Shown here piece after piece: positions 63,463-64,000 of a stretch of 64,000 nt of DNA (position 1 is the stretch's first letter; the number at the start of each line of letters is the position of its first letter). Position numbers and translations under genes: made by a program. The notes under the pieces are model-generated. The model saw nothing but the letters and a program-made list of their open reading frames with translations, was not told the origin of the DNA and did no database searches. Source of the DNA: Chromatiales bacterium (GTDB lineage: Bacteria; Pseudomonadota; Gammaproteobacteria; Steroidobacterales; GCA-2729495); NCBI GenBank assembly GCA_024234935.1, contig JACKNI010000003.1, positions 1 to 64,000 on the forward strand, written 5' to 3'.

Positions 63463-64000
63463 GTGAGCAGTCTGCGCGCCGAAGGCCTCTACAAGAGCTT
63501 CAAGCTCAGGCAGGTCGTCCAGGGCATCTCCTTCGGCCTCGAGAGTGGCGAGATCGTCGGGTTGCTCGGACCAAACGGCGCCGGAAAGACCACCGCGTTC
63601 TACATGCTGGTCGGACTGATCCGCTGCGACCGCGGCCGGATCCTGCTCGACGACCAGGATCTCACCGACCTGCCGATGCACCAGCGGGCGCGCCTCGGCC
63701 TCGGCTATCTGCCACAGGAAGCCTCGATCTTCCGCAAGCTGAGCGTCGAGGACAACATACTCGCGATCCTGCAGACGCGTCCCGAACTCGACCGGGCCGG
63801 CCAGGAACAGCGCCTTGAAGAACTGCTGGATGAACTGCACATCTCGCATGTACGCACCGGGATCGGCATGAGCCTGTCCGGCGGCGAACGCCGACGCGTG
63901 GAGATCGCGCGAGCGTTGGCTGCCGAGCCCCGCTTCGTGTTGCTGGACGAGCCTTTTGCCGGCGTAGACCCCATTTCAGTACTCGATATCCAGCACATCA
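63463..64000 (+). CDS. lptB: LPS export ABC transporter ATPase LptB (3' end beyond window)
   Basis: First 179 codons, from a GTG six bases after lptA. Walker [14 protein letters not shown] near residue 36, Q-loop [11 protein letters not shown] signature [15 protein letters not shown] and Walker [14 protein letters not shown]. It powers LPS extraction with LptFG. Cut by the window end. Confidence 0.96.
   Translation, partial: MSSLRAEGLYKSFKLRQVVQGISFGLESGEIVGLLGPNGAGKTTAFYMLVGLIRCDRGRILLDDQDLTDLPMHQRARLGLGYLPQEASIFRKLSVEDNILAILQTRPELDRAGQEQRLEELLDELHISHVRTGIGMSLSGGERRRVEIARALAAEPRFVLLDEPFAGVDPISVLDIQHI

Overview
The window looks like the chromosome of a GC-rich gammaproteobacterium, most like the Xanthomonadales/Nevskiales side of the class. 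The evidence is gene order: sucCD next to pilSR and pilABCD-coaE, then zapD, mutT, secA, an M23 peptidase, dciA, lpxC and a full dcw cluster, then rnpB-rsmI, petABC-sspAB and kdsDC-lptCAB. Dispersed GTAGGAGCGG-type REP palindromes also fit. No rRNA or tRNA gene was found.

Layout. (1) 1-10 kb: a small nucleotidyltransferase gene pair, clpB behind a heat-shock (sigma-32 type) promoter, pgeF, rluD, bamD, nadE and sucCD. (2) 10-19 kb: type IV pilus block. PilS/PilR lie directly upstream of pilA, which has a textbook sigma-54 promoter; pilB, pilC and pilD follow, then coaE and zapD. (3) 19.8-42.9 kb, mostly minus strand: mutT, secA, an M23 peptidase and lpxC, then the dcw cluster, read from mraZ (42.9 kb) through rsmH, ftsL, ftsI, murE, murF, mraY, murD, ftsW, murG, murC, murB, ddl, ftsQ, ftsA and ftsZ. 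Most of its junctions are 1-8 base overlaps. It starts at a sigma-70 promoter overlapped by four 10-bp-spaced boxes that look like the MraZ operator.

(4) 43.2-51.4 kb: an accessory insertion between mraZ and rnpB, which are normally neighbours. It is a mosaic of RHS/YD-repeat fragments, swapped RHS C-terminal domains with candidate immunity genes, an internally deleted IS3-type element, an IS91-type transposase tail, an intact 1.6-kb IS3-family element, a truncated GH3 gene and an IS5-type remnant. Two RHS tips stand out. One carries a HEFGHH zinc-metallopeptidase motif and is followed by a secreted protein with a weak TIMP/NTR-like pattern. The other carries a JAMM-like HTHP...STND motif and is followed by a four-helix membrane protein. 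A 69-base exact repeat marks the hinge where the tips were exchanged.

(5) 51.4-64 kb: rnpB, rsmI, lpoA, yraN and a diaA/gmhA-type gene, then sspB, sspA and petCBA (cytochrome bc1, minus strand), murA and ibaG. Divergent from these, kdsD, kdsC, lptC, lptA and lptB (cut by the window end) make Kdo and export LPS. Much of the window therefore serves the cell envelope: peptidoglycan precursors, division, lipid A, LPS transport, outer-membrane assembly, secretion and pili.
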